Source: Lates calcarifer (taxonomy: Eukaryota > Chordata > Actinopteri > Centropomidae). From it: DNA of 64,000 nucleotides. Positions 1-11,862 of this stretch are shown piece after piece. The stretch lies in contig NC_066838.1 of NCBI RefSeq assembly GCF_001640805.2, positions 18,968,749-19,032,748 on the forward strand, in the 5' to 3' direction. A model generated the notes under the pieces. That model saw only the letters and a list, made by a program, of their open reading frames with translations. It did not search any database and was not told where the DNA came from. A program made the position numbers and the translations under genes. Position 1 is the stretch's first letter; the number at the start of each line of letters is the position of its first letter.

Positions 1-488
1 CTCTTCAGAAACTCATATCTGCAGATGTCAAAGCTGGCTCAAACGTTGTCCACAGTCTCATGACATGTTTAACACGAAGCACAGCACGCTGGTCAAGCTC
101 ATGGCAAACTGTTACTAACAGCTAAAATGAAAGCTTGTCTGTATGTAGTCTAACTGGTTAGTTTGTCACTAATCTCCAAATTTTGCAAATTGCTATAAAC
201 TTCACTCTCTTAAACCAGTAACAGTCTGAGCTGGACTGATAGGGGTCTGTATGGATAAAGATAAAATCCTAATGATACCCATCCCTACAGCTGGTTAGTG
301 GCTTCGCCCTGACTTTAGGCAGATGAGATATTCACTGTTCAAATAACTTCATTATAACCCTTGTTTAAGCATAAATGATTTATATATGCACCCAATAACA
401 GAACTTGCAAAAAAATGCTTTTGCTCAAAGCTCAAAGCTTGTAAACTCAAGTTAAAACTGAGTTTTATCTCCTTTTGGGAGGGGGTAT

Positions 489-527
489 CTGTGTGTGTGT
501 GTGTGTTTGTGTTTGTGTTTGTGTTTG
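489..527. repeat. GT/GTTT compound microsatellite
   Basis: About eight GT units pass into GTGTTT units, followed by a G-rich run. Confidence 0.9.
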
Positions 528-691
528 AGGGGGGAGGGGAAGAGGAGTTGATTGAGTCTGTGAGAAGCTGCCACAGAGAGGTTACAGTCAGGAGAGCCAA
601 GAGCTGTCACAGATGATGAGCTCTGAAAAATATTATCACAGAAAATAATTAGCATAAAAGCTTTTATTTAAAATTTTTACATCTCGGAAGT

Positions 692-805
692 GTGAACTGT
701 TACGCCAGCGTGTGCCCTGCGACCTGCGTTGACCCCGCGGTTGCCGGGGTCCCGCGGTCGCCACTCCCCCGACGGGCGCCGGGTGCGAGGGCCCGTTCAA
801 CGCTG
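692..805. other. CpG-rich block of unknown origin
   Basis: About 110 bp with roughly 19 CpG dinucleotides sits between AT-rich flanks (AAAATTTTTACATC before, TTTAATTGTAGATA after). The edges are sharp. I do not recognise it as 5S, 5.8S or any tRNA gene. It directly precedes the interspersed repeat at 842-1115 and may be part of the same inserted unit. Its open frame on the plus strand is not supported as a gene. Confidence 0.5.
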
Positions 806-841
806 CTCGCAGCTTTAATTGTAGATATATTCAATAATATC

Positions 842-1115
842 CCAAATATGTTAATCTGCTGGTGGCCAGGGGATCAGCAAAAACATTATGATTCATCCTC
901 TGCATGAATGACTACACATAATTTCGTGGCAATCCATTCAGTAGCTGTTGAGATGTTTCACTAAAAATCAAAAAATGTCAATCTGCTGTAAGAAAAGTCA
1001 GAAGAATACCAAAGTTTGTGGCAGTGCATCCAGTAGTTGCTGAGATATTTCCGACTGGGCCAAAGTAGTGGAAAGACCAACAGGCTGACCGGCACTGCCA
1101 CAACACAGACATCAA
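842..1115 (+). repeat. interspersed repeat relic, family A, copy 1
   Basis: This copy contains TTCGTGGCAATCCATTCAGTAG, TGAGATATTTCCGACTGGGCCAAAG and a run of GACCAACAGGCTGACC. That pattern (a TTTCATGGCAATCCATCC-like phrase, then GTTGAGATATTTC, then a CCAAAGTGGTGGAC-like phrase) is a common dispersed repeat in teleost genomes. A second copy in the same orientation lies at 60655-60962. The two share ATGTCAA[T/C]CTGCT and GAAAAGTCAG. The element class is not determined from the sequence. Confidence 0.6.
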
Positions 1116-1461
1116 GAGAGGATCAGTAAATATCAAACTGTATATTTGGCCGACTGATTTGCAGCGTCTCCAGGAATAAAATTCAAAGCTCAGGTTTGGA
1201 AAGAAAATACCTCCTGTGAATTCTTCAGGGGGTGAAACCAAGCAAAAAGCCAAGAGTTTAAACTAGCCAAGATGTGTTTCTGAGTAAAAACAAAGAGGAA
1301 ATGAAGTGCTGACATGACTGTTTCTGCTCTTCCCCCACAGTGGATCAAGGTCTCTTGCTCCTTTTTCCCCCCTCTCTTCATACTTTACAGGAGGTCCACC
1401 CATTTCTGAAAGAAGTTTATTGTTTCTTTTCTTTACTTCCCTGGCTTGATAGCGTTTATGT

Positions 1462-1502
1462 AGTGTGTGTGTGTGTATGTGTGTGAAGTGGGTGTATGTG
1501 TG
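1462..1502. repeat. GT-rich microsatellite
   Basis: An imperfect GT run interrupted by TATG and GAAGTGGG. Confidence 0.85.
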
Positions 1503-1833
1503 TTTAAGATGTACGCCTGCCAAGAAAGGACTTTAGCAGTGCACAAGAACATCGAAAGAATACAAGACAAAACACAGTCCCGAAAGGAAAACGCTTGAAT
1601 ACATATACAGCAGTGCACAGTTCATGTGTTTGATAGACTTAGCGTAGCCACACATTAGAGTGTTTTCACAGCCTGAATTTATTTAGCCCACAGAGTTCTG
1701 TGCAGTTCAACATTCATAAAACGTTCCATATGGGCAGCAATGTGGTTTCCGAGTGACTGAGCTCTGGATCGGACTGTGATCCTTAAATACTCCCATCCCT
1801 GTGTTTTCACCACCTTTCTCTGGTGGACTAGGT

Positions 1834-1858
1834 AAAAAAAAAAAAAAAAAAAAAAAAA
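1834..1858. repeat. poly(A), 25 bases
   Basis: A pure A run followed by CGACACATACACACAAG. No retroposon body was recognised upstream. Confidence 0.95.
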
Positions 1859-2081
1859 CGACACATACACACAAGATGGAGTCCTGTTTTTCTAGCTTAG
1901 CTTTTTCTTCTCTTTGTTCAGGGATAAAGCAGAAATGCGACCAAACAAAACCCCAAACAATGAGCATATACAAAGGCAACAACACGGCACATGCGCTTTA
2001 CTGATCCTTTGTTTCCCGCCTGTGTAGGACAAGTAATTTCTCTCTGTGCCTGTGTATGCATGTGTACGTTTGTTTGCAATT

Positions 2082-2110
2082 GAGTGTATGTGTGTGTGTG
2101 AGTGTGTTTG
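2082..2110. repeat. GT microsatellite
   Basis: An imperfect GT run with one TATG and one GAG interruption. Confidence 0.85.
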
Positions 2111-3481
2111 TCTCAGCAGGAGGGAGTGGAAAAAGGATGAAGGGGGCAGAGTGGAGCAGTGCAGTGCTGGTGTTGGCCGGGTGGTGGGGTGGCAGATGCC
2201 AGAAGGCTTCATTAGACTCGAGGGAAGAGGCCGTGAACAGCAGTTCTCTGGGAAGTCTATCAGACCTAAACACAAACAGAGACGTGTCTCTAATCCTGGT
2301 CTAGTCCTACATTCCCTCTCTTGCTCCTTTGCTCTCCCTCTGTTGCTTTCTCTTGTTCTCAATCATACCCACCCATCTCCCCCCCACACACCCACCCCAA
2401 AATTCTCCAATTCAATCAAGCCCAGCTCCAGCTCTCTTGTACAGTATGTTGCTTTTTGTTCTTCCCTTTCTTTCAGATTTTGTTTTCTTTTTTTTTGTCT
2501 GTCTTTCTGGTGTTTTTGTTGTTGCCGTGTCTGTCAGTGAAGCGCAGCAGTCATTAATCACTGGTAAACGTACGCAGAGGAGAAAGCAGACACCTCGGGG
2601 GGGGAGTTCTCTCATTCTGCTCGAAAAACGCTTTTCTCAACGTGCTCCATGGAGAAAGATGTAGAAAACTGGAGCACAGGTGCTGCAGCGAGTACAATAA
2701 ACATAACCAGATGCACTGCAACACACACCATGACAGAAACTTTCGGTACTTTGTGCACTGTTTAACATGCTGCCTCTAAAGCTACTACCAGGAAATAAAT
2801 ACCTACAACACATTATTGATACAAATCACTTGTCGATAAAAGAGCAGGATATCAAATAAAACTTTCCCCTCATATCAGTCAATAAAGGGCTTTAGACAAG
2901 TACCCATTTATTTGGCTTATTGCTCTCACTGCTGCTGTTTCTCTCTATGGTATTCCTGTCAATATAATGTCCTGTGATTATTGAGGGATGCAGCTACACT
3001 TTATCGGAATATCTGGCTTCTCTGTCTCAAGGACAGCCAGCAGACAGAAAGAAATTCTTCCAAAGAAATATTATCCAATAAAACAACAGTTTAGCTGAAA
3101 CGGTTGTTTGTCATTTTCACATCCCTTATTCTGGCTCTCAAAATAAATGTCTTTTCACTCAAAATAATATCTCTGTTCGACAAACATTAAAATATTACCC
3201 AGGGCAGAGGAGGCGTGGAATGAATGAGTGGGGTTTTCAGAAGTGAGAGGCTGAAATTAAGAGCGGTGACTGAGGACAAGCACAAGAATTATACAATGAG
3301 TGAACAATTAGAAGAGAGTTGAAGGTGAGAAAAGAATGTAAAGAGGTCAATGTTGTGAGAAGTTGATATTCTACTGACTGTAGATGTGTAGATACACAAT
3401 GGCTATTCCTTTGTGAAGAATGAGCTATTGTAACGGTACTAACTTTAGAATGTCATCTTTGCCATAGTCTTATATGAATAA

Positions 3482-3803
3482 CTGACAGTTTGGGAAATAT
3501 ACTTATTCACTTTTTTTGTTGAGAGTTAAATAAAGATGGATACTATTTACATATCTGGCTATTTAATAGAAATCCAAAGGTAGCAAAGCCCTCTTACTGA
3601 AACTGAAGCTCAAATCTTATCATGTTATCAAACAAACAAGATATCATGTGCTAATTAGTGAGCTGTGGAGGAGCTTTTAGCTGTATTATGTTACTTCTGG
3701 ACAGAGCCAAGCCAGCTGCTCTCAGTCTTTATGCTTAGCCAAGCTAGTGGACTTAGACTGCAGCTTCACGTAAGAAAGCAAATAAGCATATTTCTGAAGT
3801 CAG
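3482..3803. mobile_element. short non-autonomous element with inverted ends
   Basis: The left end (CTGACAGTTTGGGAAATATA, then CTTATTCACTTT) is an imperfect inverted repeat of the right end, whose reverse complement reads CTGACTTCAGAAATATGCTT, then ATTTGCTTTC. About 320 bp lie between the ends, with no coding capacity. The interior phrases, such as AGCCAAGCTAG and GACAGAGCCAAGCCAGCTG, match a repeat type I associate with teleost genomes. Target-site duplications are not clear, so the superfamily is left open. Confidence 0.6.
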
Positions 3804-6800
3804 ATACAGAGTGTGAGAAAGCAACGATACCGTGACCTCACCCACACCAGCAACTCTGACAGGCCCAAAACACATCTATCCCTCTCTCACCCTGTTATTT
3901 TCTCACAGACAAGAGTCAGGGAACAGTGCAATGAAAAGGACATTTAACTGGACAAACATTTATTCATGCCCTGTCTTGCTTCTTGGCTAAATTGTTGTTT
4001 CATCAGGGTTTTGTTCATTTTTCTGCTGACGTTTGTTCTAATAGGGGGTTAAGGGAGTTGGGTGGGGGGGTGGAGTGGTTACGTTGAGTCTTTATTTACC
4101 CGAGCAAAAGAAATCGATGCGTCTCAGCCGTAGGAGAAGTGTGTGGATCAATGGAAGGTTTCAAAAAGCCTCTGTGAAAAATCAATGTCCCTTACATGCT
4201 ATTGATGGCTGTTTGGCTGCAGAAGAAAGAGAACGACAAAGAACACCTGTTTATTGTGAAAAATTACTCCCCCCACTTTTGTTTTACTCTTTCTGCATCT
4301 CTTCTTCCCTTTGTTTTCTCTGTAACAATGTTGAGCTACTGTTTCCTCTCCACTGCTTTCTTTGCTAAACTTGCATATTCATATGTTAAAAGTTAAGCAC
4401 TAATCATACCTATTTCTTGTAGAGAGGTGCAATAGTGCTTAAACCATTGTTGCTAACACCAGGCTACATTCAGTAAAACTCCAAGCTACAAGCCCGAGAG
4501 TTGCACCATGCACACTACACTTTGATGTGCAGTGGAAAAGTCTAAAGTGCTGGAGCAATTATTTCAGCGCTGCTATTAATAAAAAGCAGTCAATAGCAGC
4601 TCTGACGCTGTCTTGGCATTAGAGAGCGATGGGAGTACGGTTCTGCCAAGACTTTACCGGAGCAGTCAACATTTCCCTTGAGCCATGTCAGGCTGCGAGC
4701 TCAGAGGCCAGTCAGTGAGGCCTCTGTCCTGACACCTGCCCGATCCTATGCTGGCCTGATCAAAGTGACAGTGCTGCAGACCTGCGGAGATGCAGGTGAG
4801 GGCTGCTGTCACCCCCGCCTGTCCAACTGATGGCAACTTGGTCAGGGCAGGGAGAAAAGCTGCGGGATGGCGGGGAAGGCCGCTGCCTGCATGTCACTCA
4901 TTGCTGCGCTGGATGACAGAACAGCCCATTAGGAAAGGGACTGACTTCACAGGCCATTAGGGGAGGCATCACACAGCCACGGCACACAGAGCACTGAGCA
5001 TTGGCACAGTTGGAGAAAGACAGTTGAAGAGATGAGTGACAGAAACACTGCAAGCTCTGTTTTGAAACATGTTTCCTATAAAGATTAAAATTATGATTAA
5101 CATATTAAATGTCAGAGATAAAAAAAAACTTTTTTTTATCCTCATTTTAATGTTAAGGAAAAAATATGTATCTTGGCATGGGTTGTTTTGTTGTTTTGAG
5201 TGGGTTTTTTTTACTGAAGGAACTGAAACAGATGCACATGAGCCTCAATTCTCAAAACAAGACCAAAGAGGTTATAAAAGTGGACTAAACACATAAACAA
5301 TAAGTATGGCAAAATCACCCACATGCCATCCAACCCCCAGAGCTGTCTCCTTGTTAAAATCTCTAGTTCTCAGTATGGCCCTGCCTGCCCTCCAGTCATC
5401 ATTAAAGAGAAAGACGGGAACCTGAGAGCCCAACAGAGGCATCAACACGCACCACTTCTCTGCTCTGAATGCTCGACTCTCAGCAATCCACCAGCCCCTG
5501 ACGGACCTATTTACTGCACAAAGTGGATTGTGTTTGGCTGCACACTATACTTCCAAATGTTCCTTTGATACCCTCTCTTTTTCTCCCTGCCCCATCCACT
5601 CTGGCTCTCTTCTCTGGTTCTGACCAGCTCATGGAAACAGCAGAACTGTCTGGCCAGTTTATGGTTGGGTGTAAGCACTTCTAAAGGGCTCAGCGGGCTT
5701 AGAAGAGATACTGTGCCAGGCTGATGGGACACACTCCAGCTGTAGAGGCACTCCAATTCCAAAACAAAGACTTACAAACTCTCTTCTTTTTGACTTGATG
5801 TATTTGTTTCACCAAAAAAAAGAAAAAAAAGAATGAGAATAAAAAAAGTTTCCTTCGAGCAGCTCCCCAGGCTTTTCCCTGGGGATTGGATGAAACCCGG
5901 TTGAAAAACAAAGAACAGAAACAAAAGGGAAAAAAATGCTTCTTTTGCACAATTTAAGACCCAAAAGAGATAAACTGTGAGAGTTTTGTAAACAGTGAGG
6001 AAAAGCTGATGGCTAGATATTCCAGATAAAGAGAGAAGGAAAGTGGGAGCACAGAAAGAAGCAGCGGTCTACTGGAATGATGTTTTTTGTCGAATTACAA
6101 CGTGCACCACAAGCTTTGAGTCTAGAGCTTTGCTATGAGAGAGACAAACTGCAGATTCTGTTATGACAGAATCTCTGAATTTTAAGCACCGTGCAGCTCA
6201 AGCCTTTGCACAAAAACACATTTACACAAACGCTTATTTATTCATGTTTTTTTTCCCCTCCGTCAGCCTCGACCTCTAACCTTCCCCACGTTCTGTTTAT
6301 ATTTTGTACCTATCAAAGCCAGTGGTTTTGCAGAAATGAAATTTGCCCGTGATGAGAGTCAGTTGTTGTTGCCACATTCCAATCTTGTATGCTAAATGAG
6401 AACAGGTTTATTGAATAATGATTAGGCACAGGCAGCTGAGGTTTTACTACTTTTAAATACCTGGTTCTGTAGACATGGATGCACACAGAGACACACATGC
6501 AGGATGAGGCTGTAGTAAGGTCATTTGTCATGTTGTTACCTTTGATCTATTTAAATTTTCAACCATCATGTCCTTACTGGGGCACAGGGAATGAAGCACT
6601 GTCCTGCTCTTTTGAGCCTGAGAATAGCAGCTTTTTTTTATATCTCACAGGGGGCCCAGAGTTATGGCTTCAGTAAAGATTCTGTGACAAATTGTATTGT
6701 TATAAAGCAGCTATAAAAATAGTATTGAACTTCAGGCAACCTTTCTGAAATGGCCTGATAAAGGAAAGAAAGGATGCATAAAAGAGCAGAAATAATCATT

Positions 6801-7136
6801 TGTTTCATTGTGAACCCAGTGGACCTCACACTGTAGGAGAGTTGAGCTGCTAAGCTGCTCTGAAGCCTGGTCTATGTCTGAAGGGAAAACATCTCAGGGC
6901 CAATCAGGACTGTTTAAATGCCTTGAGAATTTGTGGCTGTAATTACATCAGGGGGAACACAACATAATCATCTGCAAGGATGTGGAGAACAAACCAGTTA
7001 TGCTAATGTATTTCTTTTCTTTATCATCGTCCATCACACACCCCCCAATCAGTGTTAGCCGTGAAGTGCCCTCAAGAAATCCCAGCTGTAAATTCAGAAC
7101 AAATCAGTGATGCGGCCCATCAAATCTGTCACTTAC

Positions 7137-7334
7137 GCTGACGAGCATCTGAGGGAACGGTCCTCGAGAATTTTCTGCCACGTTGATTGGTGGGATCACC
7201 CAGTCCCTCTTCTGCCTCCGTAGACCCTTGGAGCTGTTCAGGCCAGACCCTGAGAACATGATGACAGGAGGCGGTGCTTGGAAAACGTCCTTCCTCTCTT
7301 TTCCCTCAGCGACTTTTCCATCTTCCATCATGAC
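7137..7334 (-). CDS. cdh4: cadherin-4-like exon: prodomain end, furin site and start of EC1 (partial gene)
   Basis: This internal exon encodes 66 codons in phase 0 of a classical type I cadherin, a calcium-dependent cell-adhesion protein of the plasma membrane. Residues 1-38 are the poorly conserved end of the prodomain. Residues 39-43 are RRQKR, a furin-type site where the propeptide is removed. The mature protein begins DWVIPPIN. Trp2 of this segment is the strand-swap residue that docks into the partner EC1 domain, and the Glu of AEN matches the Glu11 calcium ligand of EC1. Splice signals are clear: acceptor tcttgtgttgtctcaaaag before GTC, and donor AGC then GTAAGT. The segment [12 protein letters not shown] matches cadherin-2/-4 far better than cadherin-1, -3 or -15, and Val in INV favours cadherin-4. 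GLRR just before the basic site also fits cadherin-4. The usual PEN motif reads AEN here. Family assignment is secure; cdh4 over cdh2 is an inference. Confidence 0.9.
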
Positions 7335-10300
7335 CTTTTGAGACAACACAAGACTTTATTTAGGAGGCTGGATGTGTTGCTTATGATAAAAGTTACTGAT
7401 GTGAAACCAAAGTTGTTTCAGATTCAGAGTAAAAATTCACAGGACAGCAAGAATAACATATAATAATGATATAATAATAATCAGGTTAAAATTATATATC
7501 TAAAATCTTTGCTCATTGTGTGTCCATGGAAAGTTTTAGCAGACAGCCCACTGTATTAGTGAACAAGTATTAAGGTTCACTCCGATACTGAGCAGTAAGC
7601 GCTGTGTAGGCTACCTACCGATGTCAAGTGGTCTGTATTTTTAATGGCAGCAGGCAGCAGAGTAGAAATCCACCACTATGGCCGCTGGTTACATCTGATC
7701 CCTACTGACAACCTGTACCATAAACTGCCCACATTCTCTAACCTCTTACTGCAGCCAAATACCATGGTCCATAGCTTGAAACAGTGTGGTTTCTACGGTT
7801 GCAATGGCTGATGGAAAAACCTCAATTATCGTCAGCTCAGATGGCAGTGGCAAATACAAATACTGGTGGCACCATCCCCTTGCAGTCTGAAAGTAGCTAT
7901 TACTCTGAATATAAGTACTGTAGATGTGTTCTAACAATAACTGTAGTGAGGAGTGTGTGTCAGGCAGCTGCTCTGGCTCCATCATAAAAAGCAGCCTGTG
8001 TCACTTGTGCTAGTGCATGTGTAATACACATGCATGTGTGAATTATTTGTTACTATAACCTACGGTATTTCTGTCATATCTATAGCTGAAGAGAATGCAT
8101 GATGTTGCTATGGAAACAAAGTGCACAATACACCTCCTGTATTTTGAATTTGAAACACCTAATGGACCCATTTGCACACAAATTCGCTCTTTTTATTTAT
8201 TCACTCACTCGATCACCCACTTGCTGACTGAATGACTCATTCGTTCACTTGCAGTTAGCCCCTCGGCACCTAATTGGCGATTAGGTAGCTTGGCAACCAG
8301 AACAAAGACGATTCATGTCCTTGCTCTAACACTGCTTAAAGTTGCAAACTCTACAAATTCCATCCATTGATTATCAGAACAAAATGTGGCAGGAATATAA
8401 AGTATGAACATATTTTAAATACAGTTTTAGAAATAACATGTTGAGCCTTTGTGTGAAAATGTACTGGAATCATTAAATAGCTGAATTCTTTGACGGACCA
8501 AATGCAGATTTAATGGGTCAAATGGCATGTTGAGCTAGCTGATGCATTCAGTGTGCTTTGAACTGTGGGCATCAGCCGATAACCAGCTGATGTTTTTCAG
8601 TAACTCATCATATTGTGATGATATTCCATCTTATACAATATGTTGAGATTTGGATGAATTTTCTCTCTTACTCTCTCATAAAGTGTTAAATTTGTGTATG
8701 TAGTTAATAGACTATTTAGTATGTACAGTGACACAGGAAAATAGGATGTCTTCACAAGCTATATAAATGTATGATAATTGGCCAAGAGCAAGACAAAAGG
8801 CATGTAATTGATACCTTAATAATTTTACCATACTAGCTGGAACTACATGTTAATTAGGAAATCAATTAAAGTGAGTAAATACAAAACTAAATACAAATTA
8901 CAAGCTTCCATGCTCTCATTAAGAAACTCCTCTGTTAAATTAATCTACAAAATTCTTTCCTATTCACTTTGTCTGTTTGCTTATATGTGGTTGATAAGTA
9001 TTTAACTGTGATGTTTCCAAAACCATTTAAAATAAGCTTAAACTACAAAAGCACTAGAGTCCTCAGTTCTGTTATTTGCATCCAAACTGTAACTCAAACT
9101 GGGTTGATAAAAGTTCCCAAGCAAACCAACATGGAAATGGAAAAAATGATTCATAGCAGTAGTAGAAAGCTACATCAGTTCTTAAAAGCAGAAAATCTGC
9201 TGCAGCGTGCCAAATAAGCAACAAACACAATGAGAAAAAAGATGTTCTTATTTAGTGCATTTGTGGCATCATGCATCAGACCTGAGTAGGACAGAGCTGT
9301 CAAAAGTCAAAGTGGAAAGTCTGTGAATTCTATGTATGTATGTATATATCTGTGCATCTATATATACGAAAGAGACCATAAACTTCAGACTTTGTCATTT
9401 ACACCAGATATAAAAATCCTATTAACAGAGAGCATGTCAGAGGTTGTATTTACAGCCTCTTTCAGAGGACAGTGACAGCTGAATCACAGACACACACTTC
9501 AATCATACACTGTTCTCCCATCATACACTCCCCTCACACACTCCCTGCAGGGAGAGAGAAATGACCACCACAAACCTGTCTTTTTGAAGGATGCTCAAAT
9601 AAGGATTTTGAAAGGAGCCCATTTTCAATCTCCTCATGAACATTAACTCACCCCTGAGTCAAAACAGCTACATCAAATGCTGGAACTATCAAGCATATCA
9701 CCTCCCTTACATACTACAAAACACACTAAGGCGAACTGTGGAGAATCTGCTTCATTGCAGATAGTTCCAGGGTGGGAAGAAACAATCAAAAATCACTGAA
9801 ACTATAGTAAGACAGCTATTATAGTGTACCCCAGGGCTGGTTATGGCAACTGAGTGCACACAATCAGATATGTTGCTTCTTACTTTCAAGTGCATTACAC
9901 ATATTTACACTTTTATGTCAAGGTTACATAGAATCCACCATCTCAAGGCTTACTTCTTAACTACCACATTTAGTGTCCCAGGGGCTATTGTAGATGTGCT
10001 GTATATTGTGATCTAAAGGTTATATTAAATTGGCATTCTGCAGAGTTGTTCTTCACTAACTTTAGCAGCATATCTCAGGGTTACAAGCCAGTAAAAACAT
10101 GTCAAGAATTCAGTCACGAACATCATTGCAGAAGCTATGCATCAGTTGCACTCTCTGTGTCAATCACAGTCCCCTGAGCTATCCCTTGCTCCTGTGCTCC
10201 CCCACCTTGCCCTTCTCTTCCAGTGTTATTGTTTTTCTACCATCTCTCCTCCCAGTCAGTGGGTCCTGACAGCTTGTCTCAATAACAGTGATTCCTCAAG

Positions 10301-11069
10301 CACTGAGCTGTGTTAGGCTGATGGTGCACCAGCAGGTAAAACAGCAGCACAGAAGTTCACCTACCAAACACTCCTATCATCGGGCCCCCAGCACATTCCC
10401 AGTTCACATCTTTGTCATGTCTGCCTCAGTGGCAGGAATGGAGAACATATTTTCATACATTTTTTCAATCTTTATTTATACAGGGCCGTCCAATGATAGC
10501 AGTTCACGCTCTCATTTAGACAAATATTTAATGTATAAAACTACAAACAAAATATGAGGATAAAATAGGGAGAGGGTTAAAGGGGTCGTCAAACCAGCAA
10601 TGAAATCTGAACACAGAAATACTGAATTAAGGCTTTGTCAGTCTTGAACATTTACACATCATTCAGATGTAACTACTGCAGGAACAGGAGTGGTCAATGT
10701 GGACTCAATTCAAATTTCAGAATCTGCCAAAAGAAATCAGGGGAAACAGTTAATTCCACTGGAGTGGAGCGAAGGATTTGACGCCCTTTTTAATACAGCG
10801 CTGTTTTGTGTTTGAGAGCTGCCAGAATGAGACACGAATGAGATGTAGTATAGCAGTGAGTTTTTCCATTTTGTGGAAGAGATGCAAGGCAGCCTATTTT
10901 CCTAGAGGGTTTTATAAATACAGCATACAGTACATTTACTAATATATGATATTCTGTATATTCACAACTATGGCAGTAAATTTAATGTTTTGTTTTCATA
11001 CAATATTAATCCTTGAATCAAGAACCGTAGAAATTATCTGTACCAGCACCTAGTGTAGTTGGCTATCTG

Positions 11070-11583
11070 CAGGTAAACAGTGGTGCAGAGTACATTTACT
11101 TAAGACTTATGTACAAGTTTGAGGTACTTACATGTACTTGAGTATTTCACTTATATTCTGCTTGCAGATGGTAATATTGTTTCTCACTTTTACTCCTCTA
11201 TGTTTGTTTATTGAGAACTACAGTTACTAGTTCAAATCTAATGTTTTTAGCATTTGATCAGGTTATCAAATATGACATACTGCTACATACTAAACTGCCC
11301 AACAAAATGAAGCAGTTAAAATAAGCTCCACCTACACCAGCTACAAAAACAGTGCTTATACAGTGATATTATTATCATTAGTGATGATATGATAATATAA
11401 CTCTCTGAAAGGGGCCATCTTGAGGGGTACAATTATGTATTAAGGTATTTTTTGCTGCTAATGCTTTTGTGCTTAAATCTTAAAAGCAGGTCTTTTGCTT
11501 GCAATAGAGAACTTTTAAACTGTGGTGTTGCCACTTTTACTTAAATAAAAGATCTTAATGCTTCTTCCATCACTGCAGGTAAA
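11070..11583. mobile_element. hAT-type non-autonomous element with 8-bp target-site duplication
   Basis: The element spans 11078-11575 (498 bp). It starts CAGTGGTG and ends CATCACTG, an inverted repeat with one mismatch that continues imperfectly inward: TTTACTTAAG at the left and CTTTTACTTAAAT near the right end. It is flanked by identical 8-bp copies of CAGGTAAA (11070-11077 and 11576-11583). An 8-bp duplication and CAGNGGTG-like ends are typical of the hAT superfamily. There is no transposase frame, so it would have been moved in trans. The internal phrase ACATGTACTTGAGTATTTCA is typical of a high-copy fish repeat. Confidence 0.8.
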
Positions 11584-11862
11584 TGCAGTGATCGCAAATG
11601 GACAGCACTTATCCAGTGATTTTCTTGTCTTAACAACCACTCAAGGCACTTTACACTATGAGTCACATTCACCCATATTCATACAGTGCTTCTGTACACA
11701 TACAGTCATACGCTGATGGTACCTCTGGGTCAATTTGGGGTTCAGTATCCTGCCAAAAGATACTTCGACATGTGTACTGAAATAGCCGGGGATCAAACCA
11801 CCGACCTTCTGATTAGTGGACGACCTGCTTTACTGCTTGAGACACAGGAGGCAGTGCCACAT
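11578..11862 (-). mobile_element. tRNA-derived SINE, minus orientation
   Basis: Read on the minus strand, the 5' part resembles a tRNA. An A-box-like TCTCAAGCAGTAAAGC lies at 11842-11827 and a B-box GGTTTGATCCC at 11799-11789 (consensus GGTTCGANTCC). The body CATGTCGAAGTATC and GAACCCCAAATTG, and the tail GTAAAGTGCCTTGAGTGG then GTCCATTTGCGATCACTGCA and TTTACC, follow a SINE common in percomorph fish. It is diverged and should be inactive. Its 3' end abuts the hAT-type element. Confidence 0.7.

Larger units (their letters stand above)
1..7136 (-). other. intron downstream of the EC1 exon (continues beyond the window)
   Basis: This intron begins with GTAAGT at 7136 on the minus strand and runs off the left edge. 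The next expected exon would continue EC1 with a segment like IRSDKD; I looked for it on the minus strand and did not find it. Within the interval are a CpG-rich block (692-805), two interspersed-repeat relics (842-1115 and 3482-3803), GT microsatellites (489-527, 1462-1502, 2082-2110) and a 25-base poly(A) run (1834-1858). The open frames around 1892-2540 are low-complexity and on both strands at once, so they are not credible genes. Confidence 0.7.

Noticed and set aside
692..805. CpG-rich block considered as a CpG-island promoter or a 5S/5.8S rRNA fragment
   Set aside because: It is too short for a CpG island, has no nearby exon, and does not match the rRNA sequences I can recall. It is kept only as a compositional anomaly.
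1892..2540. Overlapping frames of 156 (minus) and 164 (plus) codons
   Set aside because: Both run through GT and pyrimidine-rich simple sequence and give Cys/Val, Ser/Leu or His/Thr repeats. Open frames on both strands at once reflect composition, not coding.
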